DNA of 64,000 bases. It comes from Affinundibacterium nitidum (GTDB taxonomy: Bacteria > Pseudomonadota > Gammaproteobacteria > Burkholderiales > Burkholderiaceae_D). The translations under genes and the position numbers were made by a program. Under the pieces are notes generated by a model. The model saw only the letters and a program-made list of their open reading frames with translations. It was not told where the DNA came from and made no database searches. The stretch is taken from contig NZ_JACOFZ010000004.1 in the NCBI RefSeq assembly GCF_014284155.1, forward strand, positions 248,001-312,000, written 5' to 3'. Each line of letters opens with the position of its first letter. Position 1 is the first letter of the stretch. Below, in pieces: positions 54,521 to 62,821 of the stretch.

Positions 54521-55024
54521 TTACTCTTCTAACGCCGCAATATCGTTGAGGAATTTTTCAAGGAATAAACATGCTCGAATTTGCTGTGCGGCAGCGGCAA
54601 AATCGCTTTGCGAAATTGCAGATCCGGCTGCCGCAGTTTGTGTTTTCAGAGCTAGATTCAATTCTTTTTCCAATGCCATCATGGCCTTGGTGTCATTGGC
54701 ATGTCGTGCATCATCGAAGGCTTCACGCCATTCCATTTGCTGCATCAAGAAAGCTGCTGGCATTGCCGTGTTGGATTCCGTTTGAAGATCAACACCATGC
54801 AAATTGCAGATATAGGTCGCTCGCTTGATTGAATCTTTCAACGTTTGATAGGCTTCGTTGGCCTGGGTTGCCCATTGCATTGCCACCCGTTTTTCAGCAT
54901 CACTCGCTTGCACAAATTTATCTGGATGCACGCGTGACTGCACTTCGCGAAAAGCCGTATCGAGTGCGGCGCGATCGAGTTCGTATGACACCGGCAGTTG
55001 AAATAGCTCGAAATGGTTCTGCAT
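54521..55024 (-). CDS. hscB: Co-chaperone HscB (J-domain)
   Basis: HscB brings IscU to HscA. The ATG at 55024 (MQNHFELFQLPVSYELDRAA) gives 167 residues; 16 in-frame upstream codons have no support. The J-domain shows the HPD motif in SRVHPDKFV, and the C-terminal part contains the IscU-binding helix region. It begins 17 bases after iscA and lies in the isc order. Confidence 0.94.
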   Translation of the reverse strand: MQNHFELFQLPVSYELDRAALDTAFREVQSRVHPDKFVQASDAEKRVAMQWATQANEAYQTLKDSIKRATYICNLHGVDLQTESNTAMPAAFLMQQMEWREAFDDARHANDTKAMMALEKELNLALKTQTAAAGSAISQSDFAAAAQQIRACLFLEKFLNDIAALEE

Positions 55025-55041
55025 AAAGTGGGCAAATCTTT

Positions 55042-55365
55042 TTAGATACGGAAACTTTCGCCACAACCGCATTCGTCTTTGACATTGGGGTTGTAGAACT
55101 TGAAGCCTTCGTTCAAGCCTTCACGCGCAAAATCGAGTTCGGTACCATCGATGTAAGGAAGGCTCTTTGGGTCGACAAATACTTTGACGCCATGCGATTC
55201 GAATATTTGATCATCACTACCGACTTCGTCAACGTATTCCAACTTGTAAGCCATGCCAGAACAGCCCGTTGTACGAACACCGAAGCGCAAGCCTATCCCT
55301 TTGCCACGGCGTTCCATATAGCGAATGACATGTTTTGCTGCTTTTTCTGTCAGAGTAATTGCCAT
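55042..55365 (-). CDS. iscA: Iron-sulfur cluster assembly A-type carrier IscA
   Basis: A-type carrier that holds Fe or Fe-S for transfer to targets. 107 residues with the three invariant Cys: [10 protein letters not shown] and DECGCGESF at the C-terminus. It starts 7 bases after iscU. Confidence 0.97.
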   Translation of the reverse strand: MAITLTEKAAKHVIRYMERRGKGIGLRFGVRTTGCSGMAYKLEYVDEVGSDDQIFESHGVKVFVDPKSLPYIDGTELDFAREGLNEGFKFYNPNVKDECGCGESFRI

Positions 55366-55372
55366 GATTTAA

Positions 55373-55756
55373 TTAAGCGTTGTGTTTGTTCTTGTAGTCC
55401 AAAACCGCGGCCTTAATAGCGTCTTCGGCCAAGATCGAGCAGTGAATTTTGACTGGTGGTAATGCTAATTCTTCAGCGATTTCTGTATTTTTGATTGCCA
55501 AAGCTTGGTCTAAGGTCTTACCTTTGACCCACTCAGTTACGAGCGAGGAAGAGGCGATCGCAGAGCCACAACCATAAGTCTTAAATTTAGCATCCTGAAT
55601 GACACCATCTTCACCGACTTTGATTTGCAATTTCATGACGTCGCCGCAAGCCGGTGCACCAACCATGCCTGTACCAACGGACTCGTCACCTTTTTCGAAG
55701 GCGCCAACGTTACGTGGATTTTCGTAGTGATCCAATACTTTTTCTGAATATGCCAT
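55373..55756 (-). CDS. iscU: Iron-sulfur cluster scaffold IscU
   Basis: The scaffold on which new Fe-S clusters are built. 127 residues. Ligand motifs: GAPACGDVMKL (first Cys), KTYGCGSAIASSS (second Cys) and VKIHCSILAEDAI (third Cys), plus the HscA-recognition motif LPPVK. It lies 27 bases after iscS. Confidence 0.98.
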   Translation of the reverse strand: MAYSEKVLDHYENPRNVGAFEKGDESVGTGMVGAPACGDVMKLQIKVGEDGVIQDAKFKTYGCGSAIASSSLVTEWVKGKTLDQALAIKNTEIAEELALPPVKIHCSILAEDAIKAAVLDYKNKHNA

Positions 55757-55783
55757 GATAGATCTTTCGTTAACTATATTTGA

Positions 55784-57049
55784 TTAATGAGCAGCCCACT
55801 GAATCGTTGAGATGTCGATGCCATCTTTGTACATATCCCACAGTGGCGACAATTCACGCAGTTTGCCAACTTTTGATTTCAATAACTCGATCGTGAAGTC
55901 AATATCTTCTTCTGTCGTAAAGCGACCGATTGTGAAGCGAATTGAGCTATGTGCTAATTCGTCGCTTCGACCCAATGCGCGCAAAACGTAAGACGGCTCC
56001 AAGCTCGCCGAAGTGCACGCAGAGCCCGATGACACCGCGATGTCTTTGATCGCCATAATCAATGATTCGCCTTCAACGTAGTTGAAACTAACATTTAAAT
56101 TGTGGGGTACGCGATGATCCATGTCACCGTTAATGTAGGTTTCTTCAATTTCACTGAGACCTTTGGCCAAACGGTCACGCATGGCACGCACATGTGCCAG
56201 TTCTGTCGTCATTTCTTCTTTGGCTATACGGAACGCTTCACCCATCCCAGCAATTTGATGGGTCGCCAACGTACCTGAGCGCAGGCCACGTTCATGACCA
56301 CCACCGTGCATTTGAGCTTCAAGACGAACGCGTGGTTTTCGACGAACATACAAAGCACCAACGCCTTTCGGGCCGTAGGATTTGTGGGCGGAGAACGACA
56401 CCAAATCAACTTTGACTTTTTCTAAATCGATTTCAACTTTGCCCGTCGCCTGTGCTGCATCAGAGTGAAAAATGATGCCTTTTTCACGGCACAGTTCGCC
56501 AATTTCTGCGATCGGTTGAATGACACCGATTTCATTATTCACCCACATTACGGAGATCAAAATGGTGTCAGGGCGGATTGCTTCTTTCAATTGTTCGATG
56601 CTAATTAGGCCGTTGTCTTGTGGCTGCAAATATGTCGCTTCGAAACCTTGGCGTTCCAATTCGCGCACGGTATCGAGCACCGCTTTATGCTCAGTCTTGA
56701 CGGTAATGATGTGCTTACCTTTGCCTTTGTAGAAGTGCGCGGCACCCTTGAGAGCGAGGTTGTTACTTTCAGTAGCACCAGAAGTCCAGATGATTTCACG
56801 TGGGTCTGCATTGACCAAGGAAGCGACGTGGCCGCGCGCAGTTTCTACTGCAGCTTCTGCATCCCAGCCATAGGCATGACTACGTGAAGCAGGATTGCCA
56901 AATTGTGCACGCAGGTACGGGATCATGACATCGGCCACACGTGGGTCGACTGGCGTAGTCGCCGAGTAGTCCATGTAAATAGGAAAATGCGGGGCTTTGA
57001 GCGTATCGATCAAGGTTTTTGTCAAAGCGGGTGTGGTTGCAGCAGTCAT
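55784..57049 (-). CDS. iscS: Cysteine desulfurase IscS
   Basis: IscS, a PLP enzyme, takes sulfur from cysteine and delivers it to IscU and to other thio-acceptors. 421 residues, about 17 longer than E. coli IscS at the N-terminus ([20 protein letters not shown]). Seen: [12 protein letters not shown], the PLP lysine motif [11 protein letters not shown] and the sulfur-carrying Cys loop [17 protein letters not shown]. It starts 14 bases after iscR. Confidence 0.97.
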   Translation of the reverse strand: MTAATTPALTKTLIDTLKAPHFPIYMDYSATTPVDPRVADVMIPYLRAQFGNPASRSHAYGWDAEAAVETARGHVASLVNADPREIIWTSGATESNNLALKGAAHFYKGKGKHIITVKTEHKAVLDTVRELERQGFEATYLQPQDNGLISIEQLKEAIRPDTILISVMWVNNEIGVIQPIAEIGELCREKGIIFHSDAAQATGKVEIDLEKVKVDLVSFSAHKSYGPKGVGALYVRRKPRVRLEAQMHGGGHERGLRSGTLATHQIAGMGEAFRIAKEEMTTELAHVRAMRDRLAKGLSEIEETYINGDMDHRVPHNLNVSFNYVEGESLIMAIKDIAVSSGSACTSASLEPSYVLRALGRSDELAHSSIRFTIGRFTTEEDIDFTIELLKSKVGKLRELSPLWDMYKDGIDISTIQWAAH

Positions 57050-57063
57050 TCAATACTCCAAAT

Positions 57064-57546
57064 TTAGGAAATAGTGCGTTCGGCATGTCCATGGCGAACA
57101 ACAACAACAGGTTTTTCTTGGGCTTTTTGTTTTTGTTGGTTCACCAGGTCTTGCAAAGAAACCGAGTCGAGGTAGTCGACCATTTTGGCATTCAGATTGG
57201 CCCACAGATCATGTGTCATACAGTGGATGCCATTGTCGTGATCACTGCCGTGGCAATTGCCTTTGCTACCGCATTGCGTGGCATCAAGCGGCTCGTCCAC
57301 GGCGATGATGATGTCAGCGACGGTAACGTTTTGTGCTTTTCTTGCTAGATGATAACCACCGCCTGGGCCGCGTACCGATTCTACGATTTCATGGCGACGT
57401 AATTTGCCAAATAATTGTTCCAGATACGACAGTGAAATATCTTGGCGTTGGCTGATGCCAGCTAAAGTGACAGGGCCATTCTCTTGACGCAAGGCAAGAT
57501 CGATCATGGCTGTGACAGCAAATCGGCCTTTAGTGGTGAGACGCAT
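57064..57546 (-). CDS. iscR: Rrf2-family regulator IscR
   Basis: IscR senses Fe-S supply with its own cluster and represses the isc operon. 160 residues. Wing-helix DNA-binding part MRLTTKGRFAVTAMIDLALR with the recognition region SLSYLEQLFGKLRRHEIV. The cluster loop has three Cys, CGSKGNC then C ten residues later in HDNGIHCMTHDLW, so the second gap is longer than the C-x5-C-x5-C of E. coli. His in MTHDLW is the expected fourth ligand. It heads the operon and has its own operator-promoter upstream. Confidence 0.95.
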   Translation of the reverse strand: MRLTTKGRFAVTAMIDLALRQENGPVTLAGISQRQDISLSYLEQLFGKLRRHEIVESVRGPGGGYHLARKAQNVTVADIIIAVDEPLDATQCGSKGNCHGSDHDNGIHCMTHDLWANLNAKMVDYLDSVSLQDLVNQQKQKAQEKPVVVVRHGHAERTIS

Positions 57547-57620
57547 GATTCAATACTCCAAACTGGGAATCGAGGCGCTCTGGGCTTTCTTTTGCAAATA
57601 AAGCTTTAATCCCGAGCGAA

Positions 57621-57656
57621 TAACTCAAGTATAGCAAACTTGAGTAATCTTGTCAG
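57621..57656 (-). promoter_or_regulatory. isc promoter with overlapping palindrome (probable IscR operator)
   Basis: On the minus strand CTGACA (57656-57651) and TATACT (57633-57628) are 17 bases apart, a near-consensus sigma70 promoter about 80 bases before iscR. Overlapping the -10 is a perfect inverted repeat ACTCAAG (57623-57629) with CTTGAGT (57639-57645), spaced by 9 bases, matching the palindromic form of an IscR site. Binding by IscR is inferred. Confidence 0.7.
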
Positions 57657-57727
57657 GTAATGGGTATTTCTGAGGTGGGTCATGAGAATGGGACAAGTCG
57701 AGCGACTTGTCCCATGTGCAAGATCGT

Positions 57728-59842
57728 TTAGAAGTCGATTTGCGCCGAGAGTTTATAGGTGCGTGGTGCGCCTGGGAAGAGGTAGCCACCCAAGGATTGA
57801 GTTACATCACGCCAGTAGAATTTATTAAAAGCATTATTGATATCAAAACGTAAAGTCGTGACGATGCCATTGTTTTGCAGGCTGTAACGCGCGCCAAAGT
57901 TGACCACGTTGTAGCCGGGGACAGTGACTTTGTTATCAGGGCTAAATGATTTGCTACCAGAATACTGCCATGAGCCTGTGAGATGGGCTCCGGCTAACAG
58001 CGCTGGTGCGTAATCGGTGTACACGCTGGATTTGAAGGAGGGGACATTTGTCACGCGTTTGCCTTCGATCGTGGCATCGTTGGTGCCGTTTTGGCGTGCA
58101 TTGATTGCTGTCGCGCTGGCGCCAATATTCCATTCTTTGCTGAGTTTAGCTTGCGCTGCCAACTCAAGGCCGCGATGCTCGGCTTCGCCTGCACTGACGT
58201 AAGTGTTTGCGGCGTTGGTGTATTCCAGTGGCTTGGTAATGCGGAAAATAGCAGCAGTCAGATTGATGTCATTACCTATCGCCGCTTTCGCCCCCAATTC
58301 CCATTGTGTAGACTTTTCTGCCTCTAACATTTTATTGGCATTCGTCGTTCCAATCGGCGCCACACCGCCGTGCTCGAGACCTTGACTGAAACTGGCGTAG
58401 GTGCTGAGTTCGGCGCTCGGTTTGAACACTAAGGCAGCGCTCGGTAAGTTATAGCTTTGTTCGAACTGCGGACTGCCTGCTTGAGTGCGATCAACCGAGA
58501 GTCGGCGCAGGCCGGCATGTAAGTCCAACTCTTTACTTAACTTGATAATGTCTTGCACGAATAAAGAGTTTTCTTTGTCAGTGCGACGTAAGCTAACTGG
58601 TCCGGTTCTATTGGTGGACGGTGGAACGGCAGTTGGATGGAATAGATTGCTACTGCCCGCATAGTCATAAACGTAATCGCCATAGTAATCGCGACGATCG
58701 GAGTTGCTCATTCCCGCTGCTAATTGATGTTCAACACCCGCTGTCGCAAATTTTCCTGTCAAGATTGCTTGTGTGCCTCGAAGCTTCTTAGACTCGCCTA
58801 CACTTTGATAGTCATAAACATCATAGTCTCCATTTGCACAGTAGCCTGGGTATAAGTTTTGCGCGCCGCAGCCGTAAGGGAAGGCTGTAAAATCATCGCG
58901 TTTAAATTGATGAAAATTACTGGAAATACTCGCATTCCAGTTGGCGTCGATTTGGTATTCGAAGCGCAGGCCGAAATTTTGATTTGTGGTGTCAACTGGC
59001 TTTGCCCATTTTTGATCATTCAACAACAAGTCCGCGGAGATTCCTCGTGGTAGCTCAGTGCCATTGAAGAGCTGAAAACCTGGAGCAGACAATTGTGATT
59101 TGTGTTGGTGATCGATATCGATTTGGAATAAGGCTTGTGGAGAAATCTTCCAATCTAAAGCGACGGAGGCGAATTGACGTTCACCATCAGCACCTTTGAT
59201 GTAGGAGCGCAATTTTTCACCAGCGGCATTGATGCGGTAGCCGAATTGTTTGTCATCGGTCTTGCCACCGAGATCAACGCTGCCGTACAAAGTGCCGCGC
59301 TCGCTGGCTTCAAGCGTGATGGAGCGTAATGCAGTATTACTTGAACGTTTGGTGACGTAATTGATTACGCCTCCAGGTGTGGTGAAGCCAGATTGTAAGC
59401 CGCTGATGCCTTTGAGGATTTCTAAGCGCTCTTTGTTTTCAAGTGGAATTGAAGAGTCGCCTGGGATGGCAAAGCCATCTTTGCGGTAGCTGGACGCATT
59501 GTCGAGCGCAAAGCCGCGAATCGAAAACTGCTCAGCGTAACCGACTGCATTGTAGGCATCATTAACACTGGCATCGAACTTCATTGCGTCTGTGGTTTGG
59601 CGAATGCGCAGGTCTTGAAGTTGCGTTGATGAGAATGCCGTAATTGAGAGTGGAGTGTCTTGTAGGCTGTTTTCCAAGTAGCCGCCGAGCTTGCTTGTAT
59701 CGACTTTATTGCTACGGCTTCCGCTGACGACCACTTCCTGCAAAATCTGGTCTTTATTTTGTGCTTGGGCTAATTGTGGCAAACTGAAAGCTTGGGCTAA
59801 CGCAATGCTGATAAGGCTGAATTGGAATTTTGTTGTAGACAT
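57728..59842 (-). CDS. TonB-dependent receptor under a TPP riboswitch, probable thiamine uptake
   Basis: A 704-residue outer-membrane receptor. By sequence it is siderophore-receptor type: TonB box region after a signal peptide ending AQAQ (DQILQEVVVSGSRSN), plug motifs DTPLSITAFSSTQL and FSIRGFALDNASSYRKDGFA, GVINYVTKRS, and a 22-strand barrel ending RTYKLSAQIDF. Its leader, however, is a TPP riboswitch, so expression should fall when thiamine pyrophosphate is high. That points to uptake of thiamine or a precursor, a role known for riboswitch-linked TonB-dependent receptors. It is a lone gene between the isc operon and the tRNA genes. Confidence 0.85.
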   Translation of the reverse strand: MSTTKFQFSLISIALAQAFSLPQLAQAQNKDQILQEVVVSGSRSNKVDTSKLGGYLENSLQDTPLSITAFSSTQLQDLRIRQTTDAMKFDASVNDAYNAVGYAEQFSIRGFALDNASSYRKDGFAIPGDSSIPLENKERLEILKGISGLQSGFTTPGGVINYVTKRSSNTALRSITLEASERGTLYGSVDLGGKTDDKQFGYRINAAGEKLRSYIKGADGERQFASVALDWKISPQALFQIDIDHQHKSQLSAPGFQLFNGTELPRGISADLLLNDQKWAKPVDTTNQNFGLRFEYQIDANWNASISSNFHQFKRDDFTAFPYGCGAQNLYPGYCANGDYDVYDYQSVGESKKLRGTQAILTGKFATAGVEHQLAAGMSNSDRRDYYGDYVYDYAGSSNLFHPTAVPPSTNRTGPVSLRRTDKENSLFVQDIIKLSKELDLHAGLRRLSVDRTQAGSPQFEQSYNLPSAALVFKPSAELSTYASFSQGLEHGGVAPIGTTNANKMLEAEKSTQWELGAKAAIGNDINLTAAIFRITKPLEYTNAANTYVSAGEAEHRGLELAAQAKLSKEWNIGASATAINARQNGTNDATIEGKRVTNVPSFKSSVYTDYAPALLAGAHLTGSWQYSGSKSFSPDNKVTVPGYNVVNFGARYSLQNNGIVTTLRFDINNAFNKFYWRDVTQSLGGYLFPGAPRTYKLSAQIDF

Positions 59843-59956
59843 CTGAGACTCTTCTAACTTAGGTTACGTCTAGAAAAACGCAAACGAAAGAAGAGGGTGA
59901 GTCAAGGTGATTAAATTCTTCACCAAACAGACGGGGTGGACTGTAGACTGCGCGCT

Positions 59957-60040
59957 TCCCTTCGCTGGCATTATCCAGATCAGGTTCAAGGGACTATCTC
60001 ACCCGCATCATTATTGACGCAGGACCCCTAGCGAAGGCGA
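59957..60040 (-). promoter_or_regulatory. TPP (THI-box) riboswitch
   Basis: Read on the minus strand, the conserved cores are present: a 5' GGGGTCC-type stem, TGAGA in GCGGGTGAGATAGTC, and CCCTTGAACCTGATCTGG followed by ATAATGCCAGCGAAGGG. The closing P1 stem is CCTTCGCT (60037-60030) with AGCGAAGG (59966-59959). The gene in its direction is the TonB-dependent receptor, whose ATG lies about 115 bases downstream. No other gene lies in 59843-60136. Confidence 0.93.
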
Positions 60041-60104
60041 GACTGTAACATAAAAACGTGATGGATGCCGCATGCTGCTTAGGTTTGCGGGTCTTTGAAA
60101 AGAA

Positions 60105-60132
60105 AAAAGCCTTGTATTTCTACAAGGCTTTT
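60105..60132. terminator. Intrinsic terminator after the tRNA-Asn pair
   Basis: AAAAGCCTTGTA (60105-60116) pairs with TACAAGGCTTTT (60121-60132), perfect, with A's and T's on the two sides. It ends the minus-strand tRNA transcript 5 bases after the first tRNA gene. Confidence 0.88.
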
Positions 60133-60136
60133 TATT

Positions 60137-60212
60137 TGGCTCCCCGACCTGGACTCGAACCAGGGACCTGCGGATTAACAGTCCGTCGCTCTACCGACTG
60201 AGCTATCAGGGA
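60137..60212 (-). tRNA. tRNA-Asn (GUU)
   Basis: 76 bases folding as a standard cloverleaf: acceptor TCCCTGA/TCGGGGA with one G-U pair, D arm GCTC/GAGC, anticodon stem ACGGA/TCCGC (outer A-C mismatch) with loop CTGTTAA (anticodon GTT), T arm CCTGG TTCGAGT CCAGG, and an encoded CCA end. Identical to the second copy. Confidence 0.97.
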
Positions 60213-60276
60213 ATAGAAGACTAGCTTCTTAACTTATACTACGCGACGTTTTGCAACGCGCTTACTTCGAATTCTG

Positions 60277-60352
60277 TGGCTCCCCGACCTGGACTCGAAC
60301 CAGGGACCTGCGGATTAACAGTCCGTCGCTCTACCGACTGAGCTATCAGGGA
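60277..60352 (-). tRNA. tRNA-Asn (GUU), second identical copy
   Basis: Same 76-base sequence and cloverleaf as the neighbouring copy, 64 bases away, and nearest the promoter. The two are probably one transcript cut by RNase P and RNase E. Confidence 0.97.
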
Positions 60353-60364
60353 ACAGAGACAAAA

Positions 60365-60393
60365 ATTATAGTGGGCTTCGCTCTTATTGTCAA
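60365..60393 (-). promoter_or_regulatory. Perfect sigma70 promoter of the tRNA-Asn pair
   Basis: On the minus strand TTGACA (60393-60388) and TATAAT (60370-60365) are exactly 17 bases apart, and the first tRNA base is 13 bases after the -10. Confidence 0.88.
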
Positions 60394-60573
60394 AAGCTTT
60401 TTGTTCTTATTTGAAAAGTACTGGCTTTTTAGACGCCCTTTTTGAGGGTATTTTTCTTGAGATCGGTCATGAATAAAAGAAAGTAATAGTTTTTGTCCAA
60501 CTGCGGCTTGGACAAATCCTGTACTAATTTTTTGGAAAATCGTGTAAGGCGTTATGATGAACCGAAGCCTTTT

Positions 60574-60602
60574 TTGTCTACTGATTGAATATACAGTAAA
60601 AT
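60574..60602 (+). promoter_or_regulatory. uvrB promoter with LexA (SOS) box
   Basis: TTGTCT (60574-60579) and TAAAAT (60597-60602) are 17 bases apart. Between them lies TACTG-N10-CAGTA (60579-60598), exactly the E. coli-type LexA box. Repression by LexA and DNA-damage induction of uvrB are therefore expected. The rest of the region between the tRNA promoter and uvrB shows no gene. Confidence 0.75.
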
Positions 60603-60671
60603 GGAAAGTTATCGTGAGGCGCAAGTATTCGTTTGCAGTCTCTGCCAGATTTTGCCAAAGAGAGTCTATAC

Positions 60672-62765
60672 ATGAGTGCCTTAAGTCCCGTTGAACAAGA
60701 TGAATTAGAAGGAAAGTTTGTCACTTTCCCAGACTCACCTTATCAACTCTGTCAGATTTTTGAGCCTGCCGGTGATCAACCAACGGCGATAGCTCAACTG
60801 GTCGAAGGAATTAACGACGGCTTGTTTTTTCAGACGCTACTGGGGGTAACTGGCTCAGGTAAAACGTACACCATGGCTAACGTTATTGCGCGTACGGGAC
60901 GTCCAGCGATTATTTTTGCACCAAACAAAACTCTCGCCGCACAGTTGTATAGTGAATTTAAAGAATTTTTCCCGCGCAATGCGGTCGAATATTTCGTGAG
61001 CTACTACGATTACTACCAGCCAGAAGCGTATGTGCCGCAGCGCGATCTCTTTATCGAAAAAGATTCGGCAATTAACGAGCATATAGAACAAATGCGTTTG
61101 TCCTGTACGAAGTCTTTGATGGAGCGCCGTGACGTCATTATCGTAGCAACGGTGTCAGCAATATACGGTATTGGTAATCCCAACGAATACCATAAGATGA
61201 TCTTGACCTTGCGTGCTAAGGATAAGTTGAGTCAACGTGATGTGATCGCACGACTAATTCAAATGCAGTACACACGCAATGAGGTTGATTTCGGTCGCGG
61301 TACTTTCCGCGTCCGTGGTGACACCATCGATATTTTTCCCGCGGAACACGCCGAACTCGCCGTGCGTTTGGAAATGTTCGACGATGAGGTGGAAAGTATT
61401 GCCTTGTTTGATCCTTTGACTGGCCGCGTGAAACAAAAAATTCCTCGTTTTACGGTCTATCCAGGTTCGCATTACGTTACGCCAAGGGAGACTGTATTAC
61501 GTGCGATTGAGACCATTAAAGAAGAATTACGCGAACGCTTGGAGTTCTATCGTAGAGAAAATAAGCTGATCGAAGAGCAGCGCATCGAGCAGCGCACACG
61601 ATTTGATTTGGAGATGATGGCGGAAATCGGCTTTACCAAAGGTATTGAGAACTACTCGCGTCATTTAAGTGGTGCAAAACCGGGTGAGCCGCCGCCGACC
61701 TTGGTTGACTATTTGCCGACAGACGCAATTATGTTTTTGGATGAATCGCACGTCCTTACGGGTCAGTTGAGTGCGATGTATAACGGTGATCGATCGCGTA
61801 AAACCAATTTGGTAGATTATGGTTTCCGTCTGCCTTCGGCTCTAGATAATCGTCCTTTGAAATTTGAAGAGTTCGAGAGCAAAATGCGACAAACGGTGTT
61901 TGTGTCGGCAACTCCGGCTGAGTATGAGAAGCAGCATTCAGATCAAACGGTAGAGCAGGTGGTTCGGCCGACCGGCTTGGTTGATCCACGCATTGAGGTA
62001 CGCCCAGCGTTGACGCAAGTCGATGATTTAATGAATGAAATCACCGAGCGCGTGAAACTTAATGAACGCGTTTTGGTTACTACTTTAACTAAACGAATGT
62101 CTGAGCAATTGACTGAGTTTTTGGGTGATAACGGGGTGAAGGTTCGTTATCTACATAGCGATATCGATACCGTTGAGCGCGTTGAGATTCTGCGCGATTT
62201 GCGCCTCGGTGCATTTGATGTTTTGGTTGGGATTAATTTATTGCGTGAAGGCTTGGATTTGCCAGAGGTGTCCTTGGTAGCGATTCTTGATGCTGACAAG
62301 GAGGGCTTTTTGCGATCTGAACGCAGCTTGATTCAGACTATAGGGCGTGCCGCACGTAATTTGAACGGTACAGCGATCTTATATGCCGACAGAATCACCG
62401 ATTCGATGCGTCGTGCAATTGATGAGACAGAGCGGCGCCGCGCCAAACAAATCGACTTTAATACCGCGAATAACATTACACCGACCGGCATCAATAAGAA
62501 GATTAAAGACATTATCGACGGTGTTTATAACCCTCAAGAAGCGCAAGATGAGCGTAAAGTCGCGCAAGAACAAGCGAAGTATGAGGCAATGAGTGAGAAG
62601 CAAATTAGTAAGGAAATTAAGCGTTTGGAAAAACTCATGTTAGATCATGCTAAGAATCTAGAGTTCGAGCAGGCTGCCCGAGTACGAGACCAATTGGCTG
62701 TGTTGAAGGAACAATTATTCGGTGCTGGAGGGCACGATAATGTCTCATCAATCTTAGGGCGTTAA
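60672..62765 (+). CDS. uvrB: UvrABC excision nuclease subunit B
   Basis: UvrB is the damage-verifying helicase-like subunit of nucleotide excision repair. The ATG at 60672 gives 697 residues ([20 protein letters not shown]); a TTG 13 codons earlier is in frame but unlikely. Visible motifs: Walker [13 protein letters not shown], the beta-hairpin region [22 protein letters not shown] and the helicase motifs [16 protein letters not shown] and [11 protein letters not shown]-terminal UVR motif follows ([20 protein letters not shown]). A LexA box precedes it, and it converges with cphA over a shared terminator. Confidence 0.97.
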   Translation: MSALSPVEQDELEGKFVTFPDSPYQLCQIFEPAGDQPTAIAQLVEGINDGLFFQTLLGVTGSGKTYTMANVIARTGRPAIIFAPNKTLAAQLYSEFKEFFPRNAVEYFVSYYDYYQPEAYVPQRDLFIEKDSAINEHIEQMRLSCTKSLMERRDVIIVATVSAIYGIGNPNEYHKMILTLRAKDKLSQRDVIARLIQMQYTRNEVDFGRGTFRVRGDTIDIFPAEHAELAVRLEMFDDEVESIALFDPLTGRVKQKIPRFTVYPGSHYVTPRETVLRAIETIKEELRERLEFYRRENKLIEEQRIEQRTRFDLEMMAEIGFTKGIENYSRHLSGAKPGEPPPTLVDYLPTDAIMFLDESHVLTGQLSAMYNGDRSRKTNLVDYGFRLPSALDNRPLKFEEFESKMRQTVFVSATPAEYEKQHSDQTVEQVVRPTGLVDPRIEVRPALTQVDDLMNEITERVKLNERVLVTTLTKRMSEQLTEFLGDNGVKVRYLHSDIDTVERVEILRDLRLGAFDVLVGINLLREGLDLPEVSLVAILDADKEGFLRSERSLIQTIGRAARNLNGTAILYADRITDSMRRAIDETERRRAKQIDFNTANNITPTGINKKIKDIIDGVYNPQEAQDERKVAQEQAKYEAMSEKQISKEIKRLEKLMLDHAKNLEFEQAARVRDQLAVLKEQLFGAGGHDNVSSILGR

Positions 62766-62780
62766 ATTGGAAACTTGAAA

Positions 62781-62809
62781 AAAAAGCCGAGCATGCTCGG
62801 CTTTTTTTT
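62781..62809. terminator. Bidirectional terminator between uvrB and cphA
   Basis: The palindrome GCCGAGCATGCTCGGC (62786-62801) has an A run on the left and a T run on the right, serving both convergent genes. Confidence 0.88.
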
Positions 62810-62821
62810 ACTTCATTTCAC

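Noticed and set aside
57728-59842. Plain siderophore receptor annotation
   Set aside because: The TPP riboswitch on the same strand makes thiamine uptake a better hypothesis.
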